Below are positions 23,083 to 24,837 of a DNA stretch of 24,837 nt, piece by piece. The notes beneath the pieces were generated by a model. It saw nothing but the letters and a program-made list of their open reading frames with translations, searched no databases and was not told where the DNA came from. The stretch spans positions 1 to 24,837 of the forward strand of contig JBPPNC010000204.1 in the NCBI GenBank assembly GCA_051306365.1. The letters run 5' to 3'. This DNA comes from Svornostia sp051306365. Its GTDB lineage: Bacteria; Actinomycetota; Thermoleophilia; Solirubrobacterales; Solirubrobacteraceae. The first letter of the stretch is position 1, and the number at the start of each line of letters is the position of its first letter. The position numbers and the translations under genes were made by a program.

Positions 23083-23088
23083 TAACAT
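23083..23088 (+). promoter_or_regulatory. Candidate -10 box of tRNA-Asn
   Basis: TAACAT, identical to the box before PPDK, lies 37 bases before the mature tRNA 5' end, leaving a 5' leader of about 30 bases for RNase P to remove. No clear -35 was found. Confidence 0.4.
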
Positions 23089-23125
23089 CGTGGGCGTCGC
23101 TGCCGATCAACCGGTCGGCGATCAT

Positions 23126-23198
<73 letters not shown>

Positions 23199-23363
23199 CC
23201 TCGCGGCGCCAGGCGCATCACCAACGGTGCGCAGCGGCTGGATGACCCCCGCGGCGATCGAGCGGTCAATCGCCTGGCCGGCACGGTGGTGCTGGTACAG
23301 GAGGGCGAACGCGACCACGTCGGTCATGTCGAGGAAACGACCGGCTGGTTCCTGGCAGCAGGC

Positions 23364-23377
23364 AGGCGCAAACGCCT
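23364..23377 (-). terminator. Weak hairpin at the end of the pseudokinase gene
   Basis: AGGCG-CAAA-CGCCT forms a 5-bp stem that overlaps the TAA stop of the minus-strand gene. It has no U-tract and is only a weak terminator candidate. Confidence 0.2.
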
Positions 23378-24474
23378 TATCGCACGTCGAAGCCCAGCGG
23401 CTCCAGGCGCTGGATCCGGCGCTGCAGCAGCGCTTCGCGCCGGCGGACCGCGTCGCGTCCGCGGACGAACCGTGCGCGCTCGCCGTCGCGCGCGCCGCGG
23501 GCCATGGTGCGGTAGCCGGACTCGACGAGCCGCAGGGTAGCGACGAGCTCGCGGTCGGCCGCGCGGACGTCGGCTGGAGCGTCCGCCCGTCCGACCGACC
23601 GGGCCGCGATGCCGTACGCCTCGGCGAGCGCCGTCGCTGTGCGCGACTGCCCGCGTCGGGTGCGGGCCTCGGCGAGCCGCTCACGCCGCGCAACGCGCCG
23701 GACGTTCAGGCGCCGCAGGGCGGTGCCGAGCTCCGCGGCGTACGCAGCGCGCGCCTGGGGGCCGGCAGCGTCCGGCGCAGCGATCAGGGGCGGGAGGATG
23801 ACGGGCGGCGGCGCCGGCTCGATGTCGGCGCTGTTGCCGGAGACCGCGACGAAGAGCCCGAGGAGGAAGGCCGCGCCCGCCGACGCAGCGATGATCCGCA
23901 GCCGCCGGGTCTCGGGCGCCGATGCCGGGGTCGCGTCGGGGCCTGGGATGGGCGGATCCGCGACCGCGGCCTCCGCGGCGGCAAGCAGAGCCGACGGGGA
24001 CGGCGGGCGCTGCGCGGGGTCGTCGGCCAGGGCGTCCCACAGGACGTCGCCGAACGCGCCGCCGAGCTGGGGTGCGGAGGCGGGTATCGTCTGCAGCGTC
24101 CACGGCGGGGGATCGTGGCCGGTCACCGCGGTCCGCAGCAGCCCGGCGACGGCGTAGACGTCCGAGCGGCTCGTCGTCGGCGCGCCCTCCGCCAGCTCGG
24201 GGGCGCCGAACGGCACGAGCGCGTCGCCGGAGGTGCGAGGTGGCGACGCCAGCCCGAACGCGGCGAGCACGGCGCGCACGTCCCGCGGCGTCCCGGCTGG
24301 GACCTTGAGCTCGCCCCCGTCGAGTCGGGTCCCGTCGAGCAGCGAGGGCAGCGGGGCGAGCAGTGCACACGCGTCGGCGGGCGTCAGGACGCCGCGGGCG
24401 GTGAGCGCGGCGTCGATGAGCTCGAGCAGGTCGCGGCCCGGCGCGGAGGTGGGTTGGTCGATGGTGCGGGCCAT
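23377..24474 (-). CDS. Membrane-anchored pseudokinase of the Ser/Thr kinase fold
   Basis: The 365-residue protein has a short kinase-like cytoplasmic part. VLAAFGLA at 69-76 sits where kinases have DFGLA, with the metal-binding Asp replaced by Ala72. FGAPE at 89-93 matches the APE motif, SDVYAVAGLLRTAVTG (104-119) matches subdomain IX, and ALADDPAQRPP (148-158) carries the subdomain XI Arg. The glycine loop, catalytic Lys and HRD loop are not recognisable, so phosphotransfer is unlikely. A Pro/Ala linker leads to one membrane helix (about 193-212) and an outside helical Arg/Ala/Glu-rich domain of 150 residues with no known match. It begins two bases after the upstream gene, forming an operon. 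Confidence 0.72.
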   Translation of the reverse strand: MARTIDQPTSAPGRDLLELIDAALTARGVLTPADACALLAPLPSLLDGTRLDGGELKVPAGTPRDVRAVLAAFGLASPPRTSGDALVPFGAPELAEGAPTTSRSDVYAVAGLLRTAVTGHDPPPWTLQTIPASAPQLGGAFGDVLWDALADDPAQRPPSPSALLAAAEAAVADPPIPGPDATPASAPETRRLRIIAASAGAAFLLGLFVAVSGNSADIEPAPPPVILPPLIAAPDAAGPQARAAYAAELGTALRRLNVRRVARRERLAEARTRRGQSRTATALAEAYGIAARSVGRADAPADVRAADRELVATLRLVESGYRTMARGARDGERARFVRGRDAVRRREALLQRRIQRLEPLGFDVR

Positions 24475-24476
24475 CG

Positions 24477-24837
24477 TCAGTCGCTGTCCGCGAACGATCC
24501 GCTGCCGCTGCCGCTGTTTTCGAACGACCCGGCGCCGCCGGCTGAGCCGGACGACGGGGCGGGCGGTGAGGACGCGGGGGCTGGTGCCGCCGCAGCCGGA
24601 GCGGCGTCGGCGTCATCGGACGCGGGTGCCCCCTCGGTGCCGGCTGGGGCGGGCGCCGCCGCGGCGGGCGTGGGCGCCGCACCCGTCGACGCCCCCTGCA
24701 TCCGCGGCAGGGGCGCGGCCCGCCGGAGGTCGGGGATCGCCGGCAGCGCCGCCTCGTCGTCCTGTCTGGATGGGTCGGCGCTGTCCGACACGAGCGCGAC
24801 GCGCCGCAGCGGCTCGTCGCCGGCCACCAGGTCGGCG
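24477..24837 (-). CDS. Low-complexity Pro/Ala/Ser-rich protein, C-terminal part (partial)
   Basis: The frame is open to the window edge (it reads ADLVAGDEPLRRVALVSD at the start of what is visible), so the gene very probably starts outside the window; a GTG at 24827 is possible but lies mid-sequence. After a short charged part with AALPAIPDLRRAAPLP it becomes a disordered Ala/Pro-rich stretch and ends in a Gly/Ser/acidic tail with two copies of a GSF(E/A)(N/D)S element. I do not recognise the family. The two-base spacing to the pseudokinase gene means they are almost certainly cotranscribed, and the Ser-rich tail could be a partner or substrate region, which is inference. Confidence 0.5.
   Translation of the reverse strand, partial: ADLVAGDEPLRRVALVSDSADPSRQDDEAALPAIPDLRRAAPLPRMQGASTGAAPTPAAAAPAPAGTEGAPASDDADAAPAAAAPAPASSPPAPSSGSAGGAGSFENSGSGSGSFADSD

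Overview
This window is chromosomal DNA of a very GC-rich bacterium, most likely a deep-branching actinobacterium of the Thermoleophilia/Solirubrobacterales type. The basis is the actinobacterial run tlyA-nadK-recN-pyrG-NUDIX-xerD (the same order as in mycobacteria, with a peptidase inserted), the dgt-dnaG pair, GTG starts, 1-8 base gene overlaps, a DUF6159-like membrane protein, and many start codons lying 6-10 bases after a TANNNT -10 box, as expected for leaderless or near-leaderless transcripts. The lineage is an inference; no rRNA gene is present.

Layout. 1-661: C-terminal part of a cation:proton antiporter. 752-4805: a tightly overlapping block efp-nusB-xseB-ispA-dxs (translation, transcription antitermination, exonuclease VII small subunit, and isoprenoid supply). 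4806-5379: a gap of about 570 bases holding a possible helicase relic on the minus strand, a perfect 12-bp terminator hairpin and a perfect CRP/GlxR-type palindrome. 5380-8750: tlyA-nadK-recN. 8827-11639: pyrG and an M20 peptidase. 11664-12206: a NUDIX hydrolase. 12207-12604: a gap without a recognisable gene. 12605/12620-13561: a XerD-type recombinase, followed by a lipoprotein (13575-14147). 14144-14532: two gene relics in a row, a wrecked phosphopentomutase (deoB) and a 29-codon ORF that looks like a cupin gene with its middle removed. 14545-15405: mutM/fpg, convergent with a glutaredoxin (15381-15653, minus), which is divergent from recO (15678-16427). 16441-19104: pyruvate phosphate dikinase. 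19232-22062: dgt-dnaG. 22063-22986: DUF6159-like membrane protein (minus). 23126-23198: tRNA-Asn(GUU). 23377-24837: a minus-strand pair made of a membrane-anchored pseudokinase and an upstream low-complexity Pro/Ala/Ser protein cut by the window edge.

Most of the window is conserved housekeeping DNA: replication and repair (recN, xerD, mutM, recO, dgt, dnaG, xseB), nucleotide and cofactor supply (pyrG, nadK, NUDIX), the MEP pathway (dxs to ispA) and central carbon metabolism (PPDK). I found no phage, transposon, CRISPR array or defence island. The parts worth a second look are the two adjacent relics that keep gene ends and lose the middles, the CRP-type operator upstream of tlyA, the overlapping divergent glutaredoxin/recO promoters, the recurring leaderless -10 signal, the PPDK lacking the regulatory threonine, and the pseudokinase pair.
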